This document shows, piece after piece, positions 21,761 through 35,418 of a DNA stretch of 64,000 nucleotides. Within the stretch, counting starts at the first letter, position 1. Every line of letters starts with the position of its first letter. The notes beneath the pieces were generated by a model. The model was not told the DNA's origin. It made no database searches and saw only the letters and a program-made list of their open reading frames with translations. The stretch spans positions 999,002 through 1,063,001 of the forward strand of contig QEOQ01000519.1 of the NCBI GenBank assembly GCA_010279815.1, read 5' to 3'. The stretch comes from Brachionus plicatilis. Its lineage: Eukaryota > Rotifera > Eurotatoria > Ploima > Brachionidae. The position numbers were made by a program, and so were the translations under genes.

Positions 21761-23622
21761 CAATTAAAAGAATGACTAAATTTTGCTTGAGGCTGGGTTC
21801 TCGAGGATTTTTTTTCTTTTTTTTTTTTTTAACTTTTGATTTAATTTCCTCGGTAAATTAAAAATAAAAAAAATTTCCGCACTTTTTTCTTTATCTGAAA
21901 CCTTTCAAAACGTGTGCTATCTTGAATGAAATTTAATTTTAAAAAAGCCACAATTTTGACCAAATTGTACCATTTAGTTAATTAAAATTTTTGTCATGTT
22001 TATAAAGATAACAAGCGAAATTATCCAGCTGTATTTGGCAGTAACCAAAACAATCAAGATCTTTGTGTTTGTTGAAGGCATCTGTAGAGTGATGATGAGT
22101 TAAAATAGCAGCCAAGAGAGCAAATAAACGATAAATCTTTAGTGTTTACTTAAGCAAAAATTCTCAAGTAAAGAATGTAATTTAAATTGTAAAGTGGATA
22201 TTTATGGAAATATCTCACTCGGCAATACGGATCTCGTTCACGCGCACATTTAAATGATAAGTTTATTTTTACAATAAAGAAAACTAAACAATTTCAAATA
22301 TTTAAATTTAATTTAAATAAAAAAATCAAGGCTACGAACTGATTAAAGAGTTAATTCTCAGAGCATTTGATTGGAATTTTTTTTTACTCTACAGACCAAA
22401 TGGTGTGTACAGGTATTTTTAATTAGAATTTTTTCAAATCGATTTAATCTGCATGGAACACTGCAATCAAAACATTCACATCAATTGGTCTTGCGTAATT
22501 TGTGTACAAATGTTTGTCACCTATTGACTCTCTCTTAATTGGGAATCTTATTTAGAAGTCAAATAAAAAAAAAACTCGGATCAGCATTTTTTTTTTAATG
22601 AAATTATTCAAAAAGTAAAAATTTTTATTTTTATCTTTATTTTATATCTAAAAATTGTTGATAAGCAACTGTCCGAGCTGAGTTCTAGCCTCAATCTCGG
22701 TCGTTTAAAATAATTTGTTTCAGATCGATTAATTTGATTTTAATTTGTTTGATACTCTATATTTTTTCTGCAAATATTTTGATCAATATAATTAGACATC
22801 AAGGTTTCTAAATTGTCATAGATGTGCTCATTAAAAATTAAATCTATATTCTAAGTTAGCTTAAACCATTTTAGATCGAAAATTGTGATCTATCTCTTTC
22901 GAACAATTAAGATATTTGATAAGAAGAGTTTAAATAATCTCAAATATCTTTGTGTTTAATATTAATAGCAAAATTTTGTTTATTAATGTCCCATTATTAT
23001 TTACTTAAAGATGATTTAAACCTTTAATCATAAGGCACTTATTGCGCAATAAGGTTTTGTATTGATTTTAAAGGTATTCGCTTATTTATCTAATAACAAG
23101 CCTAGTCATTTTCATTATCTTATTTTTTTAATGATTATTATTAAATAAAGGTATTATAACATTTAATTATTTTTTTAATTATTTTTATTATTTAAGCTGT
23201 TCAAAAAAGAAGAATTAGCTATAACCTTTTTATCAGTGTTGTTTAGGTTCGGCTAATTTGAGCTGGACTTGGTTCAATTTGACAAACCACATTAATGTAC
23301 TTACAAAAAATATAATATAATAAATTTTTATTTTTTTTAAATTGCTAAAATCACTATGTAATAACATAAGATAAAGATAAAGTTTTTTTTTCTAAAAAGC
23401 ATTTATTTTAAAAATTTTATAAAATGGATTAATTGATTAACTAGAATTCATTTATTAAACTTATTCATCGAAAAAATATTATGGGTACTGGCGCCCAGAC
23501 AGATTAGGATCGAGACAGTTCTATTCTCTCCAAACAATTAATAAAAGAATAATTCATTAGAATACAATTATGAACCTTACAAAATTGATTTGCAGACAAG
23601 ACCTTCCTGAAATGACTAGATT

Positions 23623-23675
23623 ACCATTTATAATTTTAAGAATGTGTTATCACAATTCTTAAAATTACAAATGGT
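23623..23675. repeat. Imperfect ~24-bp hairpin
   Basis: ACCATTTATAATTTTAAGAA pairs with TTCTTAAAATTACAAATGGT across a short loop; one or two mismatches. Non-coding. Confidence 0.55.
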
Positions 23676-23837
23676 CAATTTATTTTATAAAAAAAGATTT
23701 CAATTCAATTAGCATTTATTAAAAATTTAATATTTTTCAGTGGAACCTCTTTTAGCACTTAAAGTCTTTTTTAAAAGATCTACAATGTTTGTTAACCAAT
23801 TTAGATTTAATTTCTGAATGAGTTCTTTTAAATAACG

Positions 23838-24060
23838 GAATTCTTTCTAATTATCGTAGTTATTTTCCTTTTTTAATTTTTATGTCCAAAGTATATCAAA
23901 AAATTATTAATTATCTTTTAAAATAAAACTTTAAGAGACATGTGCCGTGATTTTATATTAAGCAGTTATTTTATAATAAATTTATTCTTAATTTCATTTA
24001 TTTAAAATGAAATAGAGTTTTAGTTTTTTTTGAATCAATTGATTTTAAAGCCATTTAAAA
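23838..24060 (+). pseudogene. Possible reverse-transcriptase remnant
   Basis: One frame reads NYRSYFPFLIFMSKVYQKII (about 23850-23909), which resembles the NYRP.S.L...SKVFEKII block of LINE reverse transcriptases. It is followed by frames broken by stops. No catalytic box could be found downstream. Weak evidence, based on one motif. Confidence 0.35.
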
Positions 24061-27000
24061 AATAATTAACAAAAATAAATTTAATTAAAGAAAAATTTTG
24101 TTATTTTAACATTTTTAGGGCATCTTATCAAGTGAACTTATATTCGAATCTTGGCTTAGTACATTTTGATACATGTTGGACCTTTTATTTAATTTTGCTT
24201 TTTTCAGTACCAGCTGTGGGTTTTCTATTGCATTTAATTTAAATCAAAGTTATCAGTTAGTAAATCTGTCAGCAGATAATTTTATTTTTAAATAAATATT
24301 TTTTGGATGTTTACAAAATGTTTCAGAGGCAGAGGGTTTTTGGCACATTTTTTAAATTTTGAATGTTATCATGTAGTTTATATATTTTCATCGCAAACCA
24401 TTCTTTAACTCTTGCTAAATATGTCAAGGAAAAAATATGCTCGTCATTTGAGTCGGAATATAAGTTGTATGTTAAGAAAGTAATAACTTTGACACAGTTT
24501 TTATTCACAATATTAAATAAAAAAGTTTTTTTTTTAAATTAAATTAATTTATTTTTTAATTTTATAGATAGTTTTAAAAATTTTCTTTTGCAACTTTAAA
24601 TCGGTCTTCATGTTCGCACTGATGAGATCTCTCATTTCAATTTATGGAAACTCATAAAACTTTCGAACTGCACACCATTGGAAAAGTAAGAAAGTTGTGT
24701 TTAATTGACGTTTTTATTAAAAAAATAAAATAAATGGAAGAAAAATTTATCTTAAAAAAAGTATCCAATTTAGATTTTTGGTACAAGTTTTTTGCTATAA
24801 GAAATCAGTAGCAAGTGTAGTTAAAATTTAGAAGGGCTGACATACAATTCTGTGGCTATTTCTGAGGTTGTTTTTTTTATTTTTTCGTTATTTGAAGATA
24901 TTTTAAGCAGGAAATGACTGAGAAGGTTTTAAAATTTTTATTTGTTATTGTAAAACTGCGTTATTTCAAAGAATTGCTACAATCAAAGTTCGTTATTAGA
25001 ATGTTCAACTGAGGATAGAAATCAGTAAAATAATTTTTGCATTTCTGAAATTAAAATTTTTTCAAATATTAATTTAAACAAGTTCATTTAAAAAGTTAAA
25101 TTTGCCCCAATTTTGATCGATATTTAATTTAAACATTGATGCCTAGATTCTATAAAAATATTAATCCATGCTCATTTTATTTAATGAAAAATCGTGCTGT
25201 ACTATTTAATTCAGCCAGTGAATTTCTTATTTTATTTTTAAATGGAAAAATTGCTCAATTAATTTAGATCGGAAAATTTAATTAAAATTATTTAAAAAAA
25301 AATTTTTCATCTTGTTTCATTTTTTTTAAATAAGATTAGCATAGGCAGCAAATCAACAATTTTTACGAATATAAAATTTTTTTGTATCCTTGTTTCCGGA
25401 AATATTTTATTAAAAAATAACCAGAAATAAATATCTATTTTATTAATTATTTACATTTTATGGCTGAATTAGTAAAAAAATAAATCACGTGAATTTAACT
25501 TTTAATTTAATAAATTAAAATTGGTATTGTGAATTTTAAATACAAATTGAACAAAATTTTTTAATAAATTAAAAATCAAAGTTAATAAAAACATCAGAAA
25601 AAATACTGCATCAAAGTGCAACATACTTTGTTACACCTTTTTTACCTAAAATAATTTTTCTCATGTGAAAAAAGAAAAAAAATAAAGCATCAATAAGATT
25701 TAAACAGATTATCGATTTGTTTTACTAAAACAAAAAAAAATAAAAATTTTACTTTAGGTTGAAAAGGTGCTACAAAGTATGTTTTACTAACTTTAATTTT
25801 AATTTATCAAAAAATGAAGAATTTTTGTTCAATTTGTATATGAAATTCACAATAACATTAAAATTCGGCAAAGACTTGAGTTAAGATTATATAATAAATA
25901 AATAAAACGCAGTCCGTGATTTATTTTTTTATTAATTCAGCCATAAAATTATTTTTTTAAGTAAAAAAGATTATTTATTCTTTAGAAAGAGCTAAATTTA
26001 TTTTAAAATTTTATTCACAATTTAACTCATGAGAATTTTTTTTAATTTTTTGAAAGTAGAAATTTACGGTTCAGCTAAATTTTAGAGTAAAGTCAAAGTT
26101 AGCTTTTTTGAAAGTGACAAAGCAACAATAACAAAAAAATCGATAGGTGGCATTCAAATGAGAGTTTGTGGTAGATATGTTGAAAACAGGCTACTTCAAA
26201 TGACTGCTTACTTAGAATCCAGTTTAATAAGCGAAAATTCAATTAAGATTTATGGTCTAGCAGGCTGTAATTTAAATTATACTTGAAGCAAACTCAAATG
26301 GCTTTTAAAGAGAAAATTAAGTTGTACAAAGTCGAGCATCAGATTAGGCTCTACTTTTTTTTGTGAATGTTTTTTTTAGTCTATAACTCCTGTTGAGCTA
26401 GAACAAAAAAAAAGTAAAAGCAACTTTGATAATTAATAAATTCAAAGTCTAGGTCAGCATAGAGGCAACATTTGAGAAAAAAAAAAATTCCATTTTACCA
26501 AATGATCAAGTTCAAACATTGTTTCGTAATCGGACAAATTGTTGCCAATCGAGTCCGAATTAAGCGAACACAACTCAAAGCTATTTACTTCAAGTTAAAT
26601 AATATTTGGTTAAATTCAAGTAAGTTGGAACACAATTATTTGTATTCTTTTAATTTTAGCCTTTAGTCTAATAAGCTTAAATAATTTGTAACAATTACAA
26701 AATTGTACAAATCCACAGGGCTAGAATAGTACGGCCTGAGATATGGCTCTTTTTCTGGACTAGAATCGCCTCTGCAGCAAGAAAGCCTATGAATTTTATT
26801 TTGTAGTATTTATTTAAATGTTTGATTTCAAATAGTTTCTGATTTCTGTTTTAGTTTGTGTCTATGTCCGATTGATTATTTGAATTCGCTCATTTTTACC
26901 TGCTCTATCCCCCCCCCTTTTTTATTTTTTTAATAAAATTTTAACTACATTAAAAATAGGATATTAAATTTCCTCTATTTTTCTGCTCGATTTTTACTCT

Positions 27001-30000
27001 TCAGTCACTCGATGCTGGTCTTCACACTGAATTTTTCATTTTTTTCTGCTCTCGGCTTCATCTAGACTCCATTTAAAAATTTATATAATTTTTGATTAAA
27101 CAATGAGCACTCTATTTTTTTTTAAAATGGTTAAATTGGCTTTTTTTTTTGAATAATCTCTGCACAATTTGTCGACAATCTACTTGGAGATAAACTAGAG
27201 GAAGGATATTTACCGGTGAAGCCAATTAGTCCACTATTTCCTGGCCAAATCAGGCCTATTTCAGCAGATTAAAGTCTCTTATTTCATTAAAATTTTGCTT
27301 CATTTGAGAATGGTTGCGCGACTAGCTTGGATAAACATTTTCGTGCAAATCCAAATATCGGATGCGCGTCATTTTTTTTAAGGTCCGAGTGAAGACCGAG
27401 CTCTAAGTTGTGAAACTAGATTTAGGACTGTAGTTAGGCCTTAAGATGATTTTTCCAGATTTAGCTTTAATATATAAATTTATCGATAAGAATAGAAAGA
27501 TCAATCTTGGCTTTAATTTTTAAATTTTTCGGACACGATCGGGATATTTATAAATACAGTGTGAAGAGACGCTCAATTTTATCATTAATATTTGTATAAA
27601 ATTCTACTTTTTTTTTTTTTTTTTTTAATTATTTAAATAAATATTTTTTTCCCAAATTAGGCGAGAATAAAGGAATTTTTTTTTAATTAAAATTTTTTCT
27701 ATATGTCTAATTTGCGGAGGAAAAGGGTTATTGATTTTTAAAGATTTAAGTAAAAGAGTAAAATTTGACTGATCATTAAATAAAAAAAATTAAAATTAAA
27801 ATTTTACTATAGCTGAAAAATAGATTAAGAGTCTATATTATTAAAGCTCTAAGTTGAGAAACAATTTACAATATTTAAAAAGAGATTAATTTGTTTCTAA
27901 ATAACAAAATAAAAAATGTATTTTTCTAGACTTTTTGGAATAAATTAAATTTTGTTTTATAAAATCTAGTTTGAATTTTGTTAATTTTCGCAGTCAGACT
28001 ACAATTGCTTAAATTCTCTGATTGTATCTAAATGTTCTAATATTATATTTTGTATGATAGCGTGAGACTGAAAAAAGCAATTAAGACCATTGCACAAGTC
28101 CTAGGGTATTTTTTCTATGAAAAAATAAATAATTTCCAATTCATTTGTTTTCTTTTAACTAATTAACTCAATATCTGAAATTATATTGATAATTATTTTG
28201 GACAAGAAGCTAAATTCTACGGTTTGATATTCAATATTTGCATTAGTAAAATGATGAAATAAATAAAAGGTAGTTTAATTTGTTTTTATTTGTTAGTCGG
28301 ATTAAAATAACATTCCACTTTATCAACAGCTTAATTAGTTTATTTTGAAGTTAAATTATGGTTGTGATTGCTTTTTGAAATAAAATAAAATTTTCAAAAT
28401 TAATCCCACGATTAATAAATCGATTTTTAATTATCTTTCACAAGATTTTTGACAAGTATTACTGGGTTTTGTTTATTTTTTAAAGAAAGATCATTTTATA
28501 TTTGTATTGGATGATATTATTATATTATGTTATCAGTTAATGTAAATTTTTTATATTTTCAATTGGGCAACTTTTGAATGATAAAGGCTAAGTGAAATTT
28601 TATATTAATTAAAAAAGAAAAATTAATAGAAATAACTAAGGATCAAAAGAAAGAAAATTTTTTAACTTAAAAAATTATCTTACTTTTATTATTCAATTAA
28701 TTACAATAAAATTTTTAAAAAAATATACATTCATTAAGTCTTTTTTTTATATCTGATTTAAATTGGTAACCATTCATTTTTTTATAAACCTCTCATTTAA
28801 AACAGTTTGCACGTTCGACTAAAATTTACTCTTTTAACTTTATTGTTTTACGGAATATAAATTCTATTAGCTTTTCAAACAAAAAATAATAAAAAAGAGA
28901 TTTTTAATTTATTTTCGTTGACTTACTAGGTCGATAGTTTAATGTGTAGTTATTATTTGAGTCTTCTGGTGTTTTCGAAACAGGATAAATCTGTTAAAAT
29001 CATTAGCATCAAAATTTAACAGTGAAAATTTGAAATTTATCAAAATAAAAAAATTAGGAAGCTAATTTCACCAAAAATCTAAATTTTCTCAGCACTACAA
29101 AAAAAAAAAATTTTAATTTAAAAATATTAAAATCAAAGATTTATTTTGCTATTTTCAGACGAACTAATTGTTTGTTATTTTTTATATTTGCAAATCATCA
29201 TGATAACCTTACTGTCGGCATTCAATAAGTCAAAAGAAAATACAACTAAGCAGAGTTTTAAAATAGAAAAGTATTCTTCGTGAGACAGAACTTATTTTAA
29301 AATTAGTAAGTACTAAGAATGAATAATTTTTGAATTGAATAGGAGATCAATTTTTATTTTAAAATTAATGAATTTCTCATAAATTCTAGTTTTTTATTCT
29401 TTGAACTTATCAACTATTCACATGAATCATTAAACACCTATTTTAGTTTTGTTTTTTGCAAATTCGACTGAAAATATTCATAATCTTAAATTTTAGATTA
29501 TTTGACAAAAACAAAGATAAACAAATTCAAAATTCATTTTTTACATTAATGTCATTTTGTAATAAAATTTAGAAAAAAACTTGTAATATGCATTCATATA
29601 TCATCTTTTTTTTTATAAATATTTAAATCAAAAATATTGATAATCGAAATTTCTTGCATTTTATATTTTTTTAGCATTTACGTCTCAATTAAATGAGATT
29701 TTAGCTAAAAAAATTATTTTATGAGACAATTTTTGGCAAAATTTTTAATCTAATCTTTTTCTAATTAATACAATTTATAATGAAAATTACTAAAGTAAAA
29801 ATTAAGATCACTAGGTCACAAATATCTTTGTAATTTTTAGGAAAATGAAACATTTTTAGATTGAAGGATTAAGACAATTGTATTAAATTAAACATTAAAA
29901 CATTGAATTGAATTATAGTAGTGGTAGTAGTAGTAGCTACTGCGATATAGTGTTCTATGATAGTTTATTCCATGTATCAACAAATCTGTTTGTTAAGAAT

Positions 30001-31197
30001 CCATATACAAAAATATTAATTAAAAAAATAAAGAACATGTTTTTAAATCGCATTAAAAAATGTTATGTCTTAATGCAAAAATGCTGAAAAATTTAAAAGA
30101 TGCAAGAAAAAAATTAATCAATCGAAAAAAGCATTGATACATATGAAAATATGAAGAGAATATTTATTTATTTTGTTTATTTAATTAAAGTTTAAGTCCC
30201 ATGGACAAATTAAAATAAAAATTAATAGACAGTTAAATATCCTTTTACAATTAAGTAAAAAATTCAGTTTGTTACATACAAAAAAATGATTAAGATTTGA
30301 TTAAAATGATTAATTTTTTTTAATTTCGTAAAACTGAATTCTCTTTTATTTGTATTTTTTTAATTTAGTCATTAAGCTTTTTTTAATGTCTACGCAAAAG
30401 GAAGCTTTAGATCATTTGCTCAAACACTGGATTAAACACAACTTTTAAAAAATGATAAATCAAAAAAGAATTGATTATATATTTGTTTGTTTATATTGAT
30501 CGAGTATGATCACATTCAGATTTAAGCAAAGTGATTCAATAATGTATGAATAAATATAATACAGTTTTATTAAGTTTGATTAAATTAAATTTTATTTTAT
30601 AATTAATTTTACAATTACTAATGATGATTTAAAACTTTTTTATTTTATGTAAATCAACTTTATTTTTTAATTTACATTAGAGAACCCTAATAATTGATGA
30701 TGATACTTTTATAATTTAAAAAGATAATTTCCAATTTTTTCCTCAAAATTATTTCTTTTATAAAAAGTATCGCAATTTTTATTCAAATTCTTAATTACAT
30801 AAATATCATAAAAATGAAATGAAACATTCATTGATTTCTGGTCAGTTAATTGACTTCATCATAGGCATCCCTCTCTGAGATTTTTTTTTAAAAATAAAAA
30901 AAAATTATTTATTAATAAATTAAAAAAAATTATTTTCGATATCGTTAATTATTAATTTTTTAAGCTTGTCGAAACAGCTTGTAGTCCTCTCGATTTAAAA
31001 TAATTGTCTACAATCACATTAGTTTTATAAAATTAATTTTCAATAAAATAATTCTAAAGAGTTTTATCTAAAAAATTTCTTCGAAAAAGAGTGTGATTTT
31101 CACCTTTCACGTAAAATATTTAAAATAATTACATTTTGTGATGTATTTTATATAGTAAAAAAATATCATTTAGTAAATTAAATGTTAGTCAATGAAG

Positions 31198-31200
31198 AGT

Positions 31201-31224
<24 letters not shown>
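31198..31224. repeat. (GA)n microsatellite
   Basis: About 13 GA units with a run of A and T after it. Confidence 0.95.
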
Positions 31225-31231
<7 letters not shown>

Positions 31232-33561
31232 TTTTTTTTTTTTCTAAAGATGGTAAGTGTTTGTATCACGACATTAAGTGGTCTCGAACCAGATAAGATG
31301 GATGATAAGTGGTTTAAAACCAAGTATTATGTTCTTAATACTCTAATGTATTGTTTCTTACAATATTCGAACAATTGGCTCCTAACACTGGAAATGTCCA
31401 ATTATACCGAGATTTAGACCACTTGAATAACGATAAGTAAACCAGTGATTACAATCACACAATGCATAACCATTTATTACATTTTCTCATGATAACAATC
31501 AGCTCCAAGCTGTGATAAGCTTCCAATTCAACTAAATTCGTTACTTGCCCACTTGGAAGAAAAAGGAAAAAAAAAACAATTTGTCATTTTTAAGATTCAT
31601 AAGCTTGAATAATTCAAATTAATAGAGATTTTATATAGTGATATATGGCCGGTTTTTTTAAAGTTAAAATGTCATTAATCATCCAAGATCAAAAAGCTGA
31701 ATGCTCGATTAAACAAGTGAATGTGATTTATAAATATTTGGCACGTAGATTTGTATTTAATGTCAAGTCAGAGTCGATAAATCAGATTACGGATGGGAAT
31801 ATTTGTTGCCTAAAAAAATAACTGCTGGTGCCATTAAGTCAAAGTATGAGGGCCAAACAACACTAGCTTTATTTGCATTTAATTAGCTTGAGTTAATCGA
31901 TTTTTAGAGCCACATACGACAATAAAAAATGACCGTAAACTACAAACGAACACGAACTGGAGCAAAAATAAACTTTATAATCTAATAATTCCATTATTAT
32001 TAGAATAGTTCGGGGCCAAAAGACCTTTCAGTTACATTTTAAAAAAGTAAACACAGTTTATGGACTTGTTTATTTACGTTTTAATTTATATATAAATTTA
32101 GCTGTCTTTTTTTTAGCTACCTTGACTAAGAAGTCTTAGCTGTGAACAGTAAGTCGATACAGCATTGAGCGGGCTTTGGCCAAATTGTATTAAAGCCTTG
32201 TAGTTCGATTGATTTTAGATTTTTCCGAGTTCAATTTTCTAACAGGGAAACCTTTTATTTGACTAAGGCACCGAGAAAACCCATCATGACCCTTATCAAA
32301 TTAAAATAAAGTTTTTTTTTTCTCCCTCTCATATTTTGTCAAAAAATAAAGAAAATTTTTTTTTTCAATAATTGTCAAATCTAATAGAGAAATGAAAAAA
32401 ATTTGTAAAATTTAATATTGAATTAAAAAAAAAAAGGTTTTCTAAAAGTTTATTTAATTTTTTTTCTAAAAAATAACTTTATCAAATGTTGTTTGTACCA
32501 CTATTCAATAAAAATATATTTTCAGAGTTTGATTTTTAATTTGTTTTATGTAATAATTAATTTATTGCACTTTAAGAAAGATTTAAAAAAAATATTCAAT
32601 TTTGAGTTTAGAATAAAAAATTATTTTTTTCAGAGTTTTAATTACAAGAATCTGTGTAAAGGATTGAACATTTGTGTACCAGAAAATAATTAATTTCGGT
32701 TCAGTTATTCGACTATTTTATGTTGAAAAAATATTTAAGATCTAAAGATTGTTATCAAATTTTTATTTGGCTAGTCAAAAAAATTAGAGAACTGCACTGC
32801 AAAAAATTGTTTAGATTCTTTGTTTAGAAGTTTTAAAATTCAATTTTTAAAAAATCTCATTTGATTAACCTTCAAAGATTTTAATTCAAAAAATTCTAAT
32901 TAAGTTAATCAAAAAAAAAATTTCAAAAATTAAATATTGGTATTTTCAGCATCAAGTTTTTGTTTAGAAAATTCATTATTTTTTTTTTCAACTTTGGTTA
33001 TCAAAATAATATTTTAAGTTCCGTAGACCCTTATCAAACTATAATTTTCTCAGTTGCTTTGTCAAAAAATTCAAGAATTTCCAAGAATCTTTGAATAGCA
33101 CTCTACAAAAACTTGAGGAAAAAATAAAATTTTGAAGAAAAAATTCTATTTTTCTAAGTAGTTGATTTATTAAGCGCTAAGAGGCGATAGTTGAACAATA
33201 TTTAAAAGCTTTTGAGCGCTTTTAGTCGGACTTGTTTGGTGTCAAATGTAAGAGAGTAGCGAGTTGGCCAAATAGTTAGGCATTCGTACGGGTGCATTTA
33301 AGTGCGTCACAAACAAATAACATTGACAATTATTCAATATGTTTGTCCAGTCAGAGCGACTACAAACAAAAGAAAAATTTTCTAAGTCTTGAAAAAATTT
33401 AATAAAATTAATTAAAATTCAAATTTTGACTCATTTAAATGGTTTGTTTAATTTTTGCGTATTATTTTATAAAGATTACCTACAAAAGTCAAAAATATCC
33501 GAATCCATTTTCTTTAGTTTATTTAATCTAATTTAGAAGGTGATGAAAAATGACTCTATTT

Positions 33562-33582
33562 TGTGTATGTGTGTGTGTGTGT
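33562..33582. repeat. (GT)n microsatellite
   Basis: Short GT array GTGTATGTGTGTGTGTGTGT. Confidence 0.9.
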
Positions 33583-33900
33583 CAAAAACTTATTGTTACA
33601 GTTAATTAATTTGACTACTCGGCCAAATTCCACTCAAATTTTTAATTACTGTTCAGAGATTCGCTTAATCTCAATGGACCCAAATCCGAGATTAGATTTT
33701 GTCACAAACATCATCATCCGAGCTTATTTTGTCAAACTTTTGTACTCTATTGTTTCCATTCAATGCCGGATTAAATTAAACACGAACTACATTTTCAGAA
33801 CTAATAATTACTGTTAGTATTTAGGTTAGTCACAAATTACAGCTATACTATTAGGGGCCAAATTTAGTCCTTGTCAAATCGCAAATAGATTTTTTTAATA

Positions 33901-33928
33901 GTTTTATTATTATTATTATTATTATTTA
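33901..33928. repeat. (TTA)n microsatellite
   Basis: About eight TTA/ATT units. Confidence 0.9.
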
Positions 33929-35350
33929 AAATGGTGTTGGCAAATAAAACTTTTTTTTTCCATAAATATTAAATTTTTTTTATTTAATAATCATTTTAAT
34001 TTATTAATTCATTGAATAATAATTTCAGTCTCATGAGTGTTAATTGGTTAGGATATGAAGATTTGAAGAAAAAATTTCAAGTAATTAGTAAAAAAAAATT
34101 TTTCTTTTTTATTATTTCTAATTTAATTTTATCTTACTTTTTTTCTTTTAAATTTTTTATTTTTTCCTAAAGTTTACCCAATTTTCTAAATTGTAGCGTG
34201 ACAAAAGGGTTTAACCGAGGGTTAAAGCTATTCGGACAAACTCGAGGGAAACCCCGAATTATTTTAAAAAAAAAAGAAAAAGTAGACTGAAGCAATCAAA
34301 TTTTTCATGTAATGAAAACTTGATGAATCTGAGAAACAAAAAACTTATTTGAGTAAATAAAGTCTTTATTTTGACACATGAGCAGTTCATTAGTAATTAA
34401 TAAATTCTGCTTAGATTTTTCTTTTTAAAAATATAAACCTTTAGTTAAACAATGGAGTGAAAAAATTTAAAGATATGAAATTTGCTCTTAAAAAATTTTA
34501 TTTAATTTTTTTTTAAATATTATCTATTTCTATTACTAATAATAATAATTTTGAAAAAAAAAAAATTTTCAGAAATTTAGCAAAAAATTATTTAAATTTA
34601 TGTGACAATTGAGCTAAATAAATTAAAATTTCAAAAAATAACGAGTCCATTTGAAAAAATCATCAGAGAATTATGGATTTGGTACTACTTGGTCTTTTAA
34701 ATGAAAGCATCAATTTAGTTTGGTACAAGAGGAGTTATCATTTGTAAATCTTTATATTAATCATTAGTTCTTTCAGTCACATAAAAAAAACAAAAAAAAA
34801 TGAGAGTTAAAATTATAATATTTTTTTAATAGCTATTTAAATAAATAAATATTAATAAATTTAAAAAAATTTATTATAGATTTAGAAGTTAGACGATTCT
34901 AGAAAGATATTAGATATTTGACTAATTTAGGTTCATTTGCCAATCTTACCTTCAGTTCAATGAAAATTGAATTTTTTTTTTATTATATTTAAATTTTTTT
35001 CTTAATTAATTAATTATTTTCTCTTAAATTTTGCTATTTTTTTTACATTGAATGAGGGTTTAAACGAAAGAAAAGAAAACACCAAGTTATTTAATAATAA
35101 AAATGTTGAATTTTGAAAAAATTCAATTCATCTGAGAATATGTTTAGACACGGAAAATAATACTGAAACAATAAATCCAATGTTTCATCCCCAAGATACT
35201 TCTGATTATCAACTTATTTTCCCATAAATCTTGAGAAAAAAATATATAATTTTTTTTGTTTATCTGTATCGATCTATAGTTCCTTAAGAATAAAAATGAA
35301 AAAAAAAATTTTTTATTTATTTGAATTAAAAAAATATAATACATTTATAG

Positions 35351-35418
35351 GTGGTGTGTGGAATGATGTCTCCCGAAGAGATCGAGGAACCACTGTGACA
35401 AAAGTTATTATTGTTTAA
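35351..35418 (+). other. Exon-like GC-richer island
   Basis: After an AG at 35349-35350, a frame reads GVWNDVSRRDRGTTVTKVII and stops at 35416-35418. Its composition is unlike the surrounding desert. No matching donor exon was found, so it may equally be a regulatory island. Confidence 0.2.

Noticed and set aside
31199..31417. ORF starting in the (GA)n repeat
   Set aside because: The beginning is microsatellite; ATGGTAAGTG inside looks like a donor site, but no partner exon could be shown.
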